A DNA stretch of 61,803 bases from Bacteroidota bacterium (GCA_013285915.1 JABDGS010000009.1:1-61803); one strand, 5' to 3'. Numbered from the stretch's first letter, positions 17,690 to 27,872 are shown. A program made the numbers and translations. The notes: generated by a model from the letters alone, not told the origin.

Positions 17690-18783
17690 AGAAAGTTGTT
17701 TTACTTTTTATGGCTGTTACAGTTAGCGCCATTATATATGCGCAAACAGACGCTATTAAGCAGTACATTCAGAGCTACCAGGAAATTGCCATAAATGAAA
17801 TGATACGCACAGGGGTACCCGCTGCTATTACACTTGCACAAGGCATTCTTGAATCAAAGGCGGGGCAGAGCGACCTTTGCCAGCAATCAAACAACCATTT
17901 TGGCATAAAGTGCAAGGATGAGTGGACAGGGCCTTATGTACTTCACGATGATGACCAAAAAAATGAGTGCTTCAGGGTGTATCCCAATGCAGCCGAATCG
18001 TTTAAGGACCATTCTGATTTTTTAAAGAACCGCCCGTATTATACTGACCTTTTTAGCCTTGCCCCCGACGATTATGCGGCCTGGGCCAGGGGTTTGAAAA
18101 AAGATGGCTATGCCACTGAACGTAATTATCCTGAATTGCTTGTTAAGCTTATCGAGGATAATAATTTGCAGCAATATACTTCCATAGCAATGCAGCGTAT
18201 GAGGGACCCTAACCAACCAGTGTACGTAAGCAATACAACTACGGCGGCCCAACCTGCCACTGATAACTCCTCTGCCGTAGTAAAAAACGATAATGATAAA
18301 GGAACAAATACAGCCATTAGCGACGTTAAGCAAGACGATGATGATAACAATACCCCTGCAAATAGCAACACCTCAGCGGATTTGCAAACAACAAACGCCG
18401 CCACAGATAATTACCCCGAAGGCGTTTTTTCCATAAATGATACCAGGGTTGTTTATGCCAAAGCCGGAACATCGCTATTTGCTTTGGCCAGCAGCTACAA
18501 TATAGCTTATAAAACGCTTCTTAATTTTAACGAGATAGAAAAAGGGGATATACTGCCAAAAGGCAGGCTTATATATCTTGAAAGAAAGCCAAAAAATGGC
18601 GGCAGGGATTTTCATGTTGTTACTGCGGCCGAAACAATTGAGGAAATTGCGCAGAAAGAGGGCGTTCGCCTTGAAAGCCTGTTGCAATATAATTCAGTTC
18701 AAAAAGGCAGCCAGTTAGCCGCCGGCACAAAAGTTTACCTGCGCATTGCACCAGGTGCAACTGCAAGGTCCCGCAGGGTTTAA
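17686..18783 (+). CDS. exported glucosaminidase with two LysM domains
   Basis: A 365-residue cell-wall hydrolase. After a signal peptide (MKKVVLLFMAVTVSAIIYAQ), residues about 20-165 are a mannosyl-glycoprotein endo-beta-N-acetylglucosaminidase/FlgJ-type domain: IPAAITLAQGILESKAG-like with the catalytic Glu (ILESKAG), then NNHFGIKCKDEW. A D/N/T-rich linker (about 180-240) leads to two LysM repeats near 247-292 and 303-347 that would bind peptidoglycan. It probably trims N-acetylglucosaminyl linkages in the periplasm. Cotranslated with the O-methyltransferase. Confidence 0.92.
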   Translation: MKKVVLLFMAVTVSAIIYAQTDAIKQYIQSYQEIAINEMIRTGVPAAITLAQGILESKAGQSDLCQQSNNHFGIKCKDEWTGPYVLHDDDQKNECFRVYPNAAESFKDHSDFLKNRPYYTDLFSLAPDDYAAWARGLKKDGYATERNYPELLVKLIEDNNLQQYTSIAMQRMRDPNQPVYVSNTTTAAQPATDNSSAVVKNDNDKGTNTAISDVKQDDDDNNTPANSNTSADLQTTNAATDNYPEGVFSINDTRVVYAKAGTSLFALASSYNIAYKTLLNFNEIEKGDILPKGRLIYLERKPKNGGRDFHVVTAAETIEEIAQKEGVRLESLLQYNSVQKGSQLAAGTKVYLRIAPGATARSRRV

Positions 18784-18818
18784 ATTCATTAAATTTACTA
18801 ACTGCTTAACCATTTTAC

Positions 18819-19358
18819 ATGTCCGCAATAAAGGTTCATGATAAATATTTTGTGCCCTGGCTTTCAGAAGGCATGATACAGGATAAAGTATGCGAACTGG
18901 CGGCACAAATAAGCGAAGATTATAGGGGTAAACGTCCCTTGTTTGTTTGTATACTAAACGGCTCTTTTATATTCGCCGCCGACCTTTTTAAAAACATTAC
19001 CCTTGAGGCTGAAATAAGCTTTATTAAACTGGCATCGTATAAAGGCGTAAAGTCAAGCGGGCATGTGTTAACAGCTATCGGGCTTGATAATGATATAAAT
19101 GGCCGCGACGTTGTAATTGTTGAAGATATTATTGATACAGGCAAAACCCTGCATCATTTTTTGCCACAGCTTTTTAAACAACAACCTGCATCAGTTAAAA
19201 TTGCGGTGCTACTGCACAAGCCCGATGCGACAGTTTACCATATTGATATTGACTATTGTTGTTTTACCATACCCAATAAATTTGTAGTTGGCTATGGCCT
19301 TGACTATGATGGCCTGGGCCGCAACCTGAAAGAAATATACCAGGTGCAGGAGGGTTAA
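18819..19358 (+). CDS. hpt: hypoxanthine phosphoribosyltransferase
   Basis: A 179-residue cytoplasmic purine-salvage enzyme that joins hypoxanthine (or guanine) to PRPP, giving IMP (or GMP). The PRPP-binding loop VIVEDIIDTGKT lies near residues 95-106. The N-terminal LFVCILNGSFIFAADL supplies the PPi loop, and KFVVGYGLDYDGLGRNL near the C-terminus binds the base and metal. Length is normal for bacterial HPRT. It lies 35 bp after the glucosaminidase and may share its transcript. Confidence 0.95.
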   Translation: MSAIKVHDKYFVPWLSEGMIQDKVCELAAQISEDYRGKRPLFVCILNGSFIFAADLFKNITLEAEISFIKLASYKGVKSSGHVLTAIGLDNDINGRDVVIVEDIIDTGKTLHHFLPQLFKQQPASVKIAVLLHKPDATVYHIDIDYCCFTIPNKFVVGYGLDYDGLGRNLKEIYQVQEG

Positions 19359-19389
19359 ACGAAAACTCAGGCAGTTATAAACCCCATCA

Positions 19390-20193
19390 TCATTGATTGC
19401 CCATCAATTTTTTATAATTTTTTTTCCAGAAGTCAACATAGCCAAAATCTTTTGGGGTTTTAGATTTCAATTTCTTTACCAAATGCCAAGTGTCCTTCAA
19501 AGAGTCATATTTATAAAGGCTCAGCATATTTATACTATCTATAATGCATTCTCCGTTTATTCTATAAGTTTCCCCAGTAAGCAGGTAATGAATCGTTGGC
19601 ACAGTATTTTTATAGTCCAGAAGCTGTGAAGTGTAATCGTTACATATATGAAATGGTGCACTATAGTTTATATAAATTTTATTGCTTGAATCTAAAAGCA
19701 TTTCGCCATCTGCAGGCTTGCGGTATTGCCTTGAAAACAGTCCTTTTGCAGGAAGATAGTAACTCACAAATTCCTCATTACCATATTGTGAATACAGATC
19801 TTCATATCCATCATGGTTACAGTCAAATTCCGTTTCAAACTGGTCTCTTATTTCCAGAGTTGTGTTCTTGATCCATTTCCCGTGGTCTGTATATTCAATA
19901 ATCATTGAATCAGTTAATGAATCGTACCTCATTCTGAATTTCCTGTTACTGACGATAAAAAAGTCAATCCACCCTGCATGTAAATTAGCCTTTTCACTTT
20001 CTGAAGAATCAAATTTTACACTTTCTACTATTTCCTCGTGTTGTATAGTGCCTACCCGGGAAGGATTTGACGTATCCATATTTATTGGCTGCGCTGCTGG
20101 GTTTAGACCAGTTTGCCTTCTATTGCCAATGGAATTACTATATAAACAAATTGAAGCAAGACTAAATAATATGAACAATATATATTGGTTCAT
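19390..20193 (-). CDS. hypothetical exported protein
   Basis: A 267-residue protein with a hydrophobic N-terminus (MNQYILFILFSLASICLYSNS) that could be a signal peptide; the Cys at 17 is not in a good lipobox. The body is mixed, with Asp/Asn/Tyr-rich stretches (FDCNHDGYEDLYSQYGNEE resembles an FG-GAP or EF-hand-like D.NHDG.ED calcium loop). It has no recognised domain. Convergent with hpt, divergent from the vWFA gene. Function unknown. Confidence 0.65.
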   Translation of the reverse strand: MNQYILFILFSLASICLYSNSIGNRRQTGLNPAAQPINMDTSNPSRVGTIQHEEIVESVKFDSSESEKANLHAGWIDFFIVSNRKFRMRYDSLTDSMIIEYTDHGKWIKNTTLEIRDQFETEFDCNHDGYEDLYSQYGNEEFVSYYLPAKGLFSRQYRKPADGEMLLDSSNKIYINYSAPFHICNDYTSQLLDYKNTVPTIHYLLTGETYRINGECIIDSINMLSLYKYDSLKDTWHLVKKLKSKTPKDFGYVDFWKKNYKKLMGNQ

Positions 20194-20403
20194 CCCCTTT
20201 TACATATATACGAGCTATAAATAATATTCACACCGAATAGACTTTGCAGTATATAAAGATAAAAAAAATTAAACTGGCATTTATAGTTTGCCTTAAAACG
20301 AAACAACGTTGCATTAATATTACCGCTTTTCAACTTTAACACATGCGCTTTTGGTTATTACTGCAGGTTAGGGTATATTTAGAGGAGGAAAACTTACCCT
20401 TCC

Positions 20404-22176
20404 TTGAAACAACCGTTTCTTATAATTGTGTTTCTTGCCTCTATGTTAAACGCATCGTCGCAGTTCTACCTTCGTGGAATAGTGCATGATGAAAGAGGAA
20501 AAGGGCTGTATAACGTTAAAATACAGCTTTACTCAAAGGGTATTTTCCCATACTATACAGGTAACTCAGGCGCTTTTGGCATACCTACTAATTTAGCCGT
20601 CGATACAATTACCCTGCAGTCTGAAGGGTTTGAAACATTAAAGTGCGCCGTTGAGTCAGCAAAATTTCAGTCTTTTACGTTGAAAATGCTGCCGGTAAAT
20701 GAAAGCCTTTACCGGCACAGGTTATCTTCTGTAACAAAAGACAGGCTTAACAAACAGCACGATGAAATTTATTACCATGGTGGTGAAAGTTACTCCTCGT
20801 TGGTTGAAAACACTTTTGTTGATGCCGATAAACTGCCGGTAACCGGCTTTTCAATGAATGTTGACCGGGCATCATACAGTAATATCCGCAGGTTTCTAAA
20901 TATTGATGCAAGAGTACCCCCGGATGCGGTGCGTATTGAAGAAATGCTTAACTATTTCAGCTTCCCCAATCAAAACACCTCAACAAGCTCATTTACCTGC
21001 CAGACTAAGTTGACCTCGTGCCCATGGGATGTAAATAACGAATTGCTTTTTATTAACCTGCAGGCACCAATTATAAACGTTGAAAATATACCACCAACCA
21101 ACCTTGTTTTTTTAATAGATGTTTCAGGCTCTATGGATCAGCCTAACCGCCTGCCGCTGTTAAAGTCAGCTTTCAAGCAGCTTGCAAACAACCTGCGCGA
21201 CCAGGACACCGTAGGCATTGTAATTTATGGCGGGGGCGTGGGTGTATGGCTGCCACCAACCTCTGGCGCTGACAAACAAAAAATTAATGACGCCATTGAG
21301 AAGCTTGAGGCAGGGGGTGAAACGCCGGGTGCTGCAGCTATTATTACAGCCTATGGCCTGGCAGAAAAAATATTTAATAAAAACGCAAATAACCGCGTTA
21401 TCCTCGCTACCGACGGTGATTTTAACGTAGGACAGTCAACCGAAAAAGAACTGGAAGACCTTATAGGCCAGCACCGGCAATCTGGCATTTTTCTTACCTG
21501 CATAGGCGTTGGTATGGGTAATTATAAAGACAGCAAACTGGAAGCCCTGGCTAAAAGAGGTAATGGCAATTTTGCTTATGTTGATAATATTCATGAGGCG
21601 GAGAAGGTATTAATAACCGAGTTTACCAAAACACTTTACGCTGTAGCAACTGATTGTTACGCCGGTGTAACCTTTAACCCGCAACTTGTAAAGCAATACA
21701 GGCTTATTGGTTTTGAAAATAAGATTGATGCTATTGCCGATACCACCAGCGAATTGGAAGGTGGTGAAATTGGCACCGGCCATGCATCAATGGCTGTTTT
21801 TGAAATAGTGCCAACGCAAAAGAATATAGACGCTGTAAATACCGAAGAAAAAGATGGCGAAGTGGCATCAGTAAAATTGCAATACCGGCTACCCCTGCAA
21901 ACTGACGAGCTAAAGCAGGAGTTTAAAATAAAAAATGACTACATTGATATTGCCGCCGCTGAAAGCAGCGCACGTCTGGCAACTTCGGTTATCATGTTTG
22001 GAGAATTATTAAAGCAATCGGAGTATGCAAAAAAGTTTAGCTGGAATGATGTGGAGGCGCTCGCCAAAACAGCACTCAATATGCAGGATTACTCACAATC
22101 AGAATTTCTAACCCTTATACAAAAAGCCAAAAAAATTTACGGCACCGGTAAAAAAAAGAAACGAGATGAGGAATAG
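20404..22176 (+). CDS. von Willebrand factor A domain protein, YfbK-like
   Basis: A 590-residue exported protein with a TTG start, chosen because the frame then opens a clean signal peptide (MKQPFLIIVFLASMLNASSQ). An AGGAGG lies about 20 bp upstream. Residues 21-90 are a carboxypeptidase-regulatory-like sandwich. About 130-190 are the vWF_A N-terminal module (SMNVDRASYSNIRRFLN...VRIEEMLNYF). About 232-410 are the vWFA domain with a MIDAS (DVSGSMD), and the C-terminus is a DUF3520-type module. It probably binds proteins in the periplasm through a metal ion. Convergent with the MoxR operon, whose chaperone type often serves vWFA proteins. Confidence 0.88.
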   Translation: MKQPFLIIVFLASMLNASSQFYLRGIVHDERGKGLYNVKIQLYSKGIFPYYTGNSGAFGIPTNLAVDTITLQSEGFETLKCAVESAKFQSFTLKMLPVNESLYRHRLSSVTKDRLNKQHDEIYYHGGESYSSLVENTFVDADKLPVTGFSMNVDRASYSNIRRFLNIDARVPPDAVRIEEMLNYFSFPNQNTSTSSFTCQTKLTSCPWDVNNELLFINLQAPIINVENIPPTNLVFLIDVSGSMDQPNRLPLLKSAFKQLANNLRDQDTVGIVIYGGGVGVWLPPTSGADKQKINDAIEKLEAGGETPGAAAIITAYGLAEKIFNKNANNRVILATDGDFNVGQSTEKELEDLIGQHRQSGIFLTCIGVGMGNYKDSKLEALAKRGNGNFAYVDNIHEAEKVLITEFTKTLYAVATDCYAGVTFNPQLVKQYRLIGFENKIDAIADTTSELEGGEIGTGHASMAVFEIVPTQKNIDAVNTEEKDGEVASVKLQYRLPLQTDELKQEFKIKNDYIDIAAAESSARLATSVIMFGELLKQSEYAKKFSWNDVEALAKTALNMQDYSQSEFLTLIQKAKKIYGTGKKKKRDEE

Positions 22177-22183
22177 GTTGCAC

Positions 22184-24229
22184 CTACTTAGGCTGCGGCG
22201 GATCATAAACTAATGCACCGCCTTTATCAAACAAGCGCAAACCAATTTCGCCTCCGACACCTTCTGCTTTTTTAAACAGTATACGCTGTTTTATAATTTT
22301 GCCGGTTGGCATAGTAACGTTTATTAACGCTTCATAACGGTCGCTCTTTTTGCTAAAAGTTACAAATGCATTTAATGCATACGGGCCGGCATCATCCACC
22401 CATTTTATATTACAATCCTTAAGGTCGCTTATTACTGCCCGGGTAACAGCGTCATCCTGGCCAGAGGTATTTAATCGTACCGGCATCGTTAACCCCGAAA
22501 AAGGTATTAGCTGGGGGTATTCTGCAAAAAGCCTGCTGCGATACTCTGCCAATTTATCCTTATCGCCGTTATCGTCATAAGCCTGGGCGAGTGCTTCATA
22601 CAACCGGCCAATAAATAATTTTTCGTTTGCGGTGTCAACCAAAAGCGTGGCATCCATATCTTCCAGTTCCTGCCTTCCTTCGCTTTCTTTGCCAGACTGC
22701 ATTTTAAACCTTGCCTCAAATAACTTAAAGTAGCGCTGTATATTACTGCGCTTATCTGTTTGCTGGTAGTTTTGGTATTTTTTGGTGAAGTATGATGGGC
22801 TAAAGTCGCGCAGCAAATACCAGGCTTCGTCAAAGTTGGTAGTTGCCTCACCGCAAAAAAGGTCATACACGGTTCTTGCCCTTTCTTCGGGTGGCATAAA
22901 AATAAGCTGGTTTATTACAACGTATTCAGCCATCATTTTATCGGCTTTATATTTTGTAAGGTTCAGCAGGCTTGTTGCACTGTGCCACCATCCCCTGTTC
23001 AAAAATTTTTCCTCGTCTATCTTTTTGTCATCAAGCTGCACTTTTAACAGGTTAATGGTAAAGTCGTATTGGTTTTGCGTAAGCGTGGTGCCTATGTGTA
23101 ATTCTTTAAAATTAGCAGCTTTATTAAGCGCGTCTTCGCAACTGTCCAACTGCCCGTCATATAAATAGGCTCTGGCCAGGGCAATATTGTACCAACCAAA
23201 ACCTGGTGTTGACCTGCTTTGTGTTATAGCGTTTTGTGCCATATTTATAGCATCCTGGGTGCGGCCTGCGTATACATATAATTCGGGTACATAATAGTAG
23301 GGCTCCCGCAGCATGCCGGGTAAAAAGTATTTATTCTGGTCGCGCTGAAAATATTCCTGTGCGTTGGCAAAGTTGCCTATTTCACTTTGCATGCCACCAT
23401 AGTTGTTCCACGATACCCTGCCACCCTGTATCAATTTTTGATAGTAATATTCGCTGCTGTCATAGTTCTTCATATAGCAGTGCAGCAAAGCAAGGTAATG
23501 GCAAGTGCTCATGCGCAGGTTATTGCTAACTGCCGGGCCAAACATTTGTATCATTGGCTCATAGTAATTAATGCGGGCAAAGTCTTTATAGCAATAAGCA
23601 AGGGCCATTTTTTCATTTTCTTCTACGCTATTTTTAAGAAAAGGATATTTGGCAGAAGTAAAAAAACGGTTGCGGTGAAACGTCCATGCCTTAATAGTAT
23701 TAACACCAATCTCATCAATACGAAACTTAAACTTATCGTAGCTGTTTGCAACCCACATTACTGAATCGGGCATTTCAATATTATCATAACATTCCCGTAA
23801 TGCTTCAGTAATGCTTTTCATATCCTGGTAACGGGCAAAGTTTGGCTGTGTTAGGTTAACGGGTTCAAAAAGATTGGAAAACATGTTTCCAAAATCTTTC
23901 TGAATTAAAAGAAAGGCCTTTCTTAATGGCGGTATTGCGTTTCTGTAGCCAAAGTAGTCGGCGCTCCTGTCCCACTTGTACATCCCTTCATACATCCAGC
24001 CAACATAGTAGGTACTGTCAAGGCGTAAAAATTCGCGGCTTCTTGGCAGGGCGTCTTTATCTACGGGGCTTACCCCAATTCGCTTGGCATCAATTTCATA
24101 GCGGGCAGCAGCGTCGCCCTGGGCGTGTGAGTGAAAAGTGAAAAGTGAAAAGTGAAGAGTGAGAAAGCACACCAATAGTTTATATAATATATTTTTATTG
24201 CGGGTTATATGTTCAAATAAAGCTTTCAT
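22184..24229 (-). CDS. exported helical-repeat (TPR-like) protein
   Basis: A 681-residue protein from the ATG at 24229. A GTG at 24259 that overlaps the MoxR stop would add ten residues and cannot be excluded. The signal sequence ends FTFHSHAQ, and part of it is encoded by a 7-bp tandem DNA repeat (24131-24165). The body is rich in paired helices with Tyr/Ala positions (DSSEYYYQKLIQGG, YYVPELYVYAGRTQDAINMAQNAI, WYNIALARAYLYDGQLDSCEDALNKA), typical of TPR scaffolds. It is the last gene of the DUF58-transglutaminase-MoxR operon and seven bases from the convergent vWFA gene. Specific role unknown. Confidence 0.75.
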   Translation of the reverse strand: MKALFEHITRNKNILYKLLVCFLTLHFSLFTFHSHAQGDAAARYEIDAKRIGVSPVDKDALPRSREFLRLDSTYYVGWMYEGMYKWDRSADYFGYRNAIPPLRKAFLLIQKDFGNMFSNLFEPVNLTQPNFARYQDMKSITEALRECYDNIEMPDSVMWVANSYDKFKFRIDEIGVNTIKAWTFHRNRFFTSAKYPFLKNSVEENEKMALAYCYKDFARINYYEPMIQMFGPAVSNNLRMSTCHYLALLHCYMKNYDSSEYYYQKLIQGGRVSWNNYGGMQSEIGNFANAQEYFQRDQNKYFLPGMLREPYYYVPELYVYAGRTQDAINMAQNAITQSRSTPGFGWYNIALARAYLYDGQLDSCEDALNKAANFKELHIGTTLTQNQYDFTINLLKVQLDDKKIDEEKFLNRGWWHSATSLLNLTKYKADKMMAEYVVINQLIFMPPEERARTVYDLFCGEATTNFDEAWYLLRDFSPSYFTKKYQNYQQTDKRSNIQRYFKLFEARFKMQSGKESEGRQELEDMDATLLVDTANEKLFIGRLYEALAQAYDDNGDKDKLAEYRSRLFAEYPQLIPFSGLTMPVRLNTSGQDDAVTRAVISDLKDCNIKWVDDAGPYALNAFVTFSKKSDRYEALINVTMPTGKIIKQRILFKKAEGVGGEIGLRLFDKGGALVYDPPQPK
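24131..24165. repeat. five-copy 7-bp tandem repeat inside a signal peptide
   Basis: Units gtgaaaa, gtgaaaa, gtgaaaa, gtgaaga, gtgagaa follow each other at a 7-bp period. On the coding (minus) strand they give the HFSLFTF part of the hydrophobic core. The same TCACTTTTCAC-like words are typical of non-coding spacers in related genomes (general knowledge), so this looks like spacer repeat absorbed into a gene start. Confidence 0.8.
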
Positions 24230-24258
24230 TACACTCAAATTACTTTTAACTTTTAACA

Positions 24259-25242
24259 CTATTTGCCAATCTTCAGTTTGCTAAGCCTGTCAAGCTCTTT
24301 ATTTAAAATAGAGGCCAGCGCTTTTTGCTTTGCTTCTTTACTGCGGTATATAAGCCTGTGATCAATAACAGCAGGGGTAAGGTTTTGCACATCATCCTCC
24401 GTTACAAACGTTCTGCCGTTAACCAGCGCAAAAGCTTTTAAACATTTTAAAAAGGTAATACCACTGCGTGTTGATGCACCCAAAATAATATCGGGGTGCT
24501 TACGTGTATCCCGCACTATATTCTTTACTGCAACTACTATTTCTTCGTGAATAGATACCTTCTCAGTTTCTTCCTGCAAAAACAATATCTCATCCATACT
24601 AAGCACTTGTTGAATATGGTTAAGATTATCCTGTATGCCGAGATAGTTACGGTAAATATCCATTTCAGTAACCTCGTCCACGTAACCAAAATATATTTTC
24701 AGGAAAAACCGGTCCAACTGTGCGGCAGGCAACGGGTATGTGCCTTCCATTTCGATAGGGTTTTGCGTGGCGATTGTGAAAAACAGTTTCTCCAGCGGGT
24801 AAGTTGTTTCACCCATGGTTATCTGGTTCTCCGCCATACACTCCAGCAATGCAGACTGCACTTTTGGCGAAGCACGGTTTATTTCATCCGCCAGCAACAC
24901 GTTACAGAACAGCGGCCCCTTCTTAAAAATAAATTCTTTTTTTATATCGTCGAATATGTGCGAGCCAATAAGGTCCATCGGCAACAGATCCGGCGTAAAC
25001 TGTATACGTTTAAAATTAGTACTGCCTTTCGACTGAATGCCGGATATGCTTTGTGCCAGAGTTTTTGCCATTACAGTCTTACCTGTTCCGGGATTATCCT
25101 CCATTAATATATGTCCTTTTGCCAGCAACGCAGTTAATATAAACTGTATTTGCATACGCTTACCACGTATAACCTTTTCTATATTGTTTGTGAGTTTGTC
25201 AATGTTGCCCAATGCCTGTTCCAGTTGAATTAGCGACTCCAT
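24259..25242 (-). CDS. MoxR-family AAA+ ATPase
   Basis: A 327-residue cytoplasmic AAA+ protein. Walker A is MEDNPGTGKT (residues about 48-57), Walker B VLLADEINRASPK, and sensor 1 FFTIATQNPIEMEGTYPLPAAQLDRF, all diagnostic of MoxR. The C-terminal lid contains ILGASTRSGITFLKC. MoxR proteins act as chaperones for vWFA or membrane partner proteins. It starts three bases after the transglutaminase gene stop and is in the classic DUF58/TgpA/MoxR cluster. Confidence 0.95.
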   Translation of the reverse strand: MESLIQLEQALGNIDKLTNNIEKVIRGKRMQIQFILTALLAKGHILMEDNPGTGKTVMAKTLAQSISGIQSKGSTNFKRIQFTPDLLPMDLIGSHIFDDIKKEFIFKKGPLFCNVLLADEINRASPKVQSALLECMAENQITMGETTYPLEKLFFTIATQNPIEMEGTYPLPAAQLDRFFLKIYFGYVDEVTEMDIYRNYLGIQDNLNHIQQVLSMDEILFLQEETEKVSIHEEIVVAVKNIVRDTRKHPDIILGASTRSGITFLKCLKAFALVNGRTFVTEDDVQNLTPAVIDHRLIYRSKEAKQKALASILNKELDRLSKLKIGK

Positions 25243-25245
25243 ACT

Positions 25246-27864
25246 TTAGCTTATTTTAGGTTGCGTGAAAAAATGGATAGTATTATAAATATTTAAAAAC
25301 CTGCTTACCCGTGTTTTAAAGGGTACCTGGCCCCGTACCTGCCTTATAAACGGCGTGTAAAATTCATTTACCAATTGCTTTTCACTTTCTGTTAGTGATG
25401 CATTGCTGTATTTTAGTTTCTGGTAAACGTTGCTAAACTTTTCAAAGCCTGTAGCAAATTGGCTATCAATCATCCTTGCATACTGCTGCGGGCCAAGATT
25501 TGTTCTAAAATAACCAAGCTGGTTTAGGTAGAACATGGCAGCAGTGTAAGTGTCAGATGCTTTCTTTTTCTCAGCTTTGTTTGCCCTTGCCGCTGCAGCC
25601 AGGTATTGCATAATAAGCCATGGGGATGCAAATAATAAAATTATAACACCACCAATGATTATTAATGCCGTCCACAATACGGCCATCCAGTCAACAGGTT
25701 TGCCTTCTTTTTGTTCAGCGTTCTTCTTTTTCTGCGCCTGGCTTTCAGGTTCAATAACTTTTATTTCATCTATGGGTACAACCTTAGGCAATTTTGCCAG
25801 CACAGATGGCATGCTGTCATTATCAGTTGCCGTCAGGTTTTTTAATGATTCAGAATAAGATGCAGCGGTTACATGCATGCCCTTTTTTATGTAGCTTAAT
25901 GGCACGGCACCTGTATCGGACGAAACAGTTGCCAGCGAAACATCCGTTTTTATATGCTGTGTTGTTTTTGAATCATAGTCCTTATCGTGAAAAATAATTT
26001 TTGCAGCATCCATCTCCATTTTCTTTGTCACGGTATCAATATCCGTTACAGTACCATCGGCCACAAAATAAGCCTGCCGCATATTAAGCGGTGGTGTTTG
26101 GTCTGGCTGGGGCGATTCCTGCGTATCGGTTGAAGGAACTGTTGTATCAAAATCTATCCAGCCATACCCTGGAAAATATGCCTGCACCCAGGCGTGGGCC
26201 TGTTTCTCATAAAACCAATACCAGCCGGGGTTTTTGCTGCTGCGGTCAACCGTTAAATAGCCAACAGCCACCCTTGAAGGTATGCCCATAGCACGAAGCA
26301 AAAACAGGGTTGCACCGGCAAAATATGCGCAATAGCCTTTCCTGTTCTCAAATAAAAAATAGGTCAGTTTATTGGCACTTGGCAAACCGGGTATGCCGGG
26401 ATTGTCAGAGTACTTAAAAAGTGGCTGCCCATAATCATCCTTGCTTAAAAAGTAGCTGCGTATGGCCAGCATTTTATCTGCCGGTGTTTTGGCAGTCGTA
26501 CCAATTTGCGCAGCAAGTTCTCTTATCCTGTCATACTCGTGGTTTTTTGGCATAAACGTGTAGTAATCATAAAACTTCCTGTCAAGTGCCGTAAAATTGG
26601 GCACGGTACGCAGCACGTCAAACCTTGCTTTTTGAAAATCTTCAATTTGCTTATTGCCCGCGGGGTTATAAATAAAGTATGCGCTGTTTAACTCACTTAC
26701 ATACATCTTTGCCCTGTAAGCGCTCCTGTATTGGCTTTTATATTCATTAGGCACTGATATAGGCTGGCAAAAGAACGATGTTGACGGCGCCACATAATCA
26801 TCCGGCGACATAAATACTTTATACACATCTGCGCTTATTACTTTTCTGCCTACGGATGCATGGGTATTTTTTATTACTGATGAATCGGTCTTGGCAAAGT
26901 ATAATGGTATTTTTGATGGATCAGGCGTAAACAGGTCATTGTCCGGCATAGCAGGATCACGCTCAAAAGTTTGGGTCATCGTGTCAAACTTTGTAAAATA
27001 ATACGCCGTAAAATATAAGGGATTTGGTGTTTTACCATCGGGGAAATAACTGTCAAGTTTTGCAACAAATACCAGCCGCTGGTCTTTACTAAGTGAACCA
27101 GTAAGCTTTGTTTGGTCTTTATTGCTTATACTGCCATCTTTATTGTTCTTGGTCATGCTCTCGCTGTTGCCCTTCTCCTGGTAACTACCCTGGCCGCCAT
27201 ATTCTTTTTCGATGGCTTTAAAATCTTTCTGAAAAAAGTAATATAGCCCTAATAGCAATACAGCTATCATTACAAAAAAACCAAATACCCGCTTTAACAC
27301 AAACCAACTAAAATATTTTTCATCCTTGCTCATGTTACGTATGAGCTCGGCCATGTAAATAATATAGAAAGCATAGGCAAGTATAGGGGCAAAACCTGTA
27401 ATAAGCGCCGATGCAGTTATGTTACTTGACCGGCTTACCGCGTATATTTCAATACCTAACAGCAGCAAAGCCCAGAATATGGTATAAAATCGCCACCTGG
27501 CAAACCCTGTGCCTGCTAACCAACCGGCTGTAACCAATATGCCAAATATTTCAACTTTTACCTGTATAGTAAGGCCGTCGAACTCGCCAACAGCAAGCGC
27601 CGGCGAAAACCTGTACAGCAGGTATAAAATAATAACCAGTATAGGCAATGTGGTTATAACCCTAAAGCGAAAACTATAAAAAACAAGTGCCCCGGCCATA
27701 GCCGTGCTAAAATAAACGCCCTGGTTAAACCAATCGTTCTGCAGTAATGCTTCGGTTGCATTAACATTTTGAAGCAGGTAAAACATTAGTATTGCGGTTG
27801 GCACAGCCAACAATACCAATTGGGCAACTAATTTCTTCCAGCTATGTACTCTTCCTATACTCAT
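25246..27864 (-). CDS. membrane protein with TgpA-like transglutaminase domain
   Basis: An 872-residue inner-membrane protein. The first about 215 residues hold six or more hydrophobic helices (DUF3488-like). A periplasmic part follows, with a transglutaminase-like papain-fold domain near residues 480-575: the catalytic Cys in RKGYCAYFAG (about 512), His in AHAWVQAYFPGYGW (about 558) and Asp in WIDFD (about 570) are all present. One more helix (WTALIIIGGVIILLFAS) precedes a cytoplasmic DUF4129-like tail. Family members may process or crosslink peptides at the envelope. Part of the DUF58-MoxR operon. Confidence 0.9.
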   Translation of the reverse strand: MSIGRVHSWKKLVAQLVLLAVPTAILMFYLLQNVNATEALLQNDWFNQGVYFSTAMAGALVFYSFRFRVITTLPILVIILYLLYRFSPALAVGEFDGLTIQVKVEIFGILVTAGWLAGTGFARWRFYTIFWALLLLGIEIYAVSRSSNITASALITGFAPILAYAFYIIYMAELIRNMSKDEKYFSWFVLKRVFGFFVMIAVLLLGLYYFFQKDFKAIEKEYGGQGSYQEKGNSESMTKNNKDGSISNKDQTKLTGSLSKDQRLVFVAKLDSYFPDGKTPNPLYFTAYYFTKFDTMTQTFERDPAMPDNDLFTPDPSKIPLYFAKTDSSVIKNTHASVGRKVISADVYKVFMSPDDYVAPSTSFFCQPISVPNEYKSQYRSAYRAKMYVSELNSAYFIYNPAGNKQIEDFQKARFDVLRTVPNFTALDRKFYDYYTFMPKNHEYDRIRELAAQIGTTAKTPADKMLAIRSYFLSKDDYGQPLFKYSDNPGIPGLPSANKLTYFLFENRKGYCAYFAGATLFLLRAMGIPSRVAVGYLTVDRSSKNPGWYWFYEKQAHAWVQAYFPGYGWIDFDTTVPSTDTQESPQPDQTPPLNMRQAYFVADGTVTDIDTVTKKMEMDAAKIIFHDKDYDSKTTQHIKTDVSLATVSSDTGAVPLSYIKKGMHVTAASYSESLKNLTATDNDSMPSVLAKLPKVVPIDEIKVIEPESQAQKKKNAEQKEGKPVDWMAVLWTALIIIGGVIILLFASPWLIMQYLAAAARANKAEKKKASDTYTAAMFYLNQLGYFRTNLGPQQYARMIDSQFATGFEKFSNVYQKLKYSNASLTESEKQLVNEFYTPFIRQVRGQVPFKTRVSRFLNIYNTIHFFTQPKIS

Positions 27865-27872
27865 TTATAATG

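Noticed and set aside
20343-20404. ATG start at 20343 for the vWFA gene
   Set aside because: It is out of frame with the signal peptide and the rest of the gene by one base, and the TTG frame already gives a complete signal peptide.
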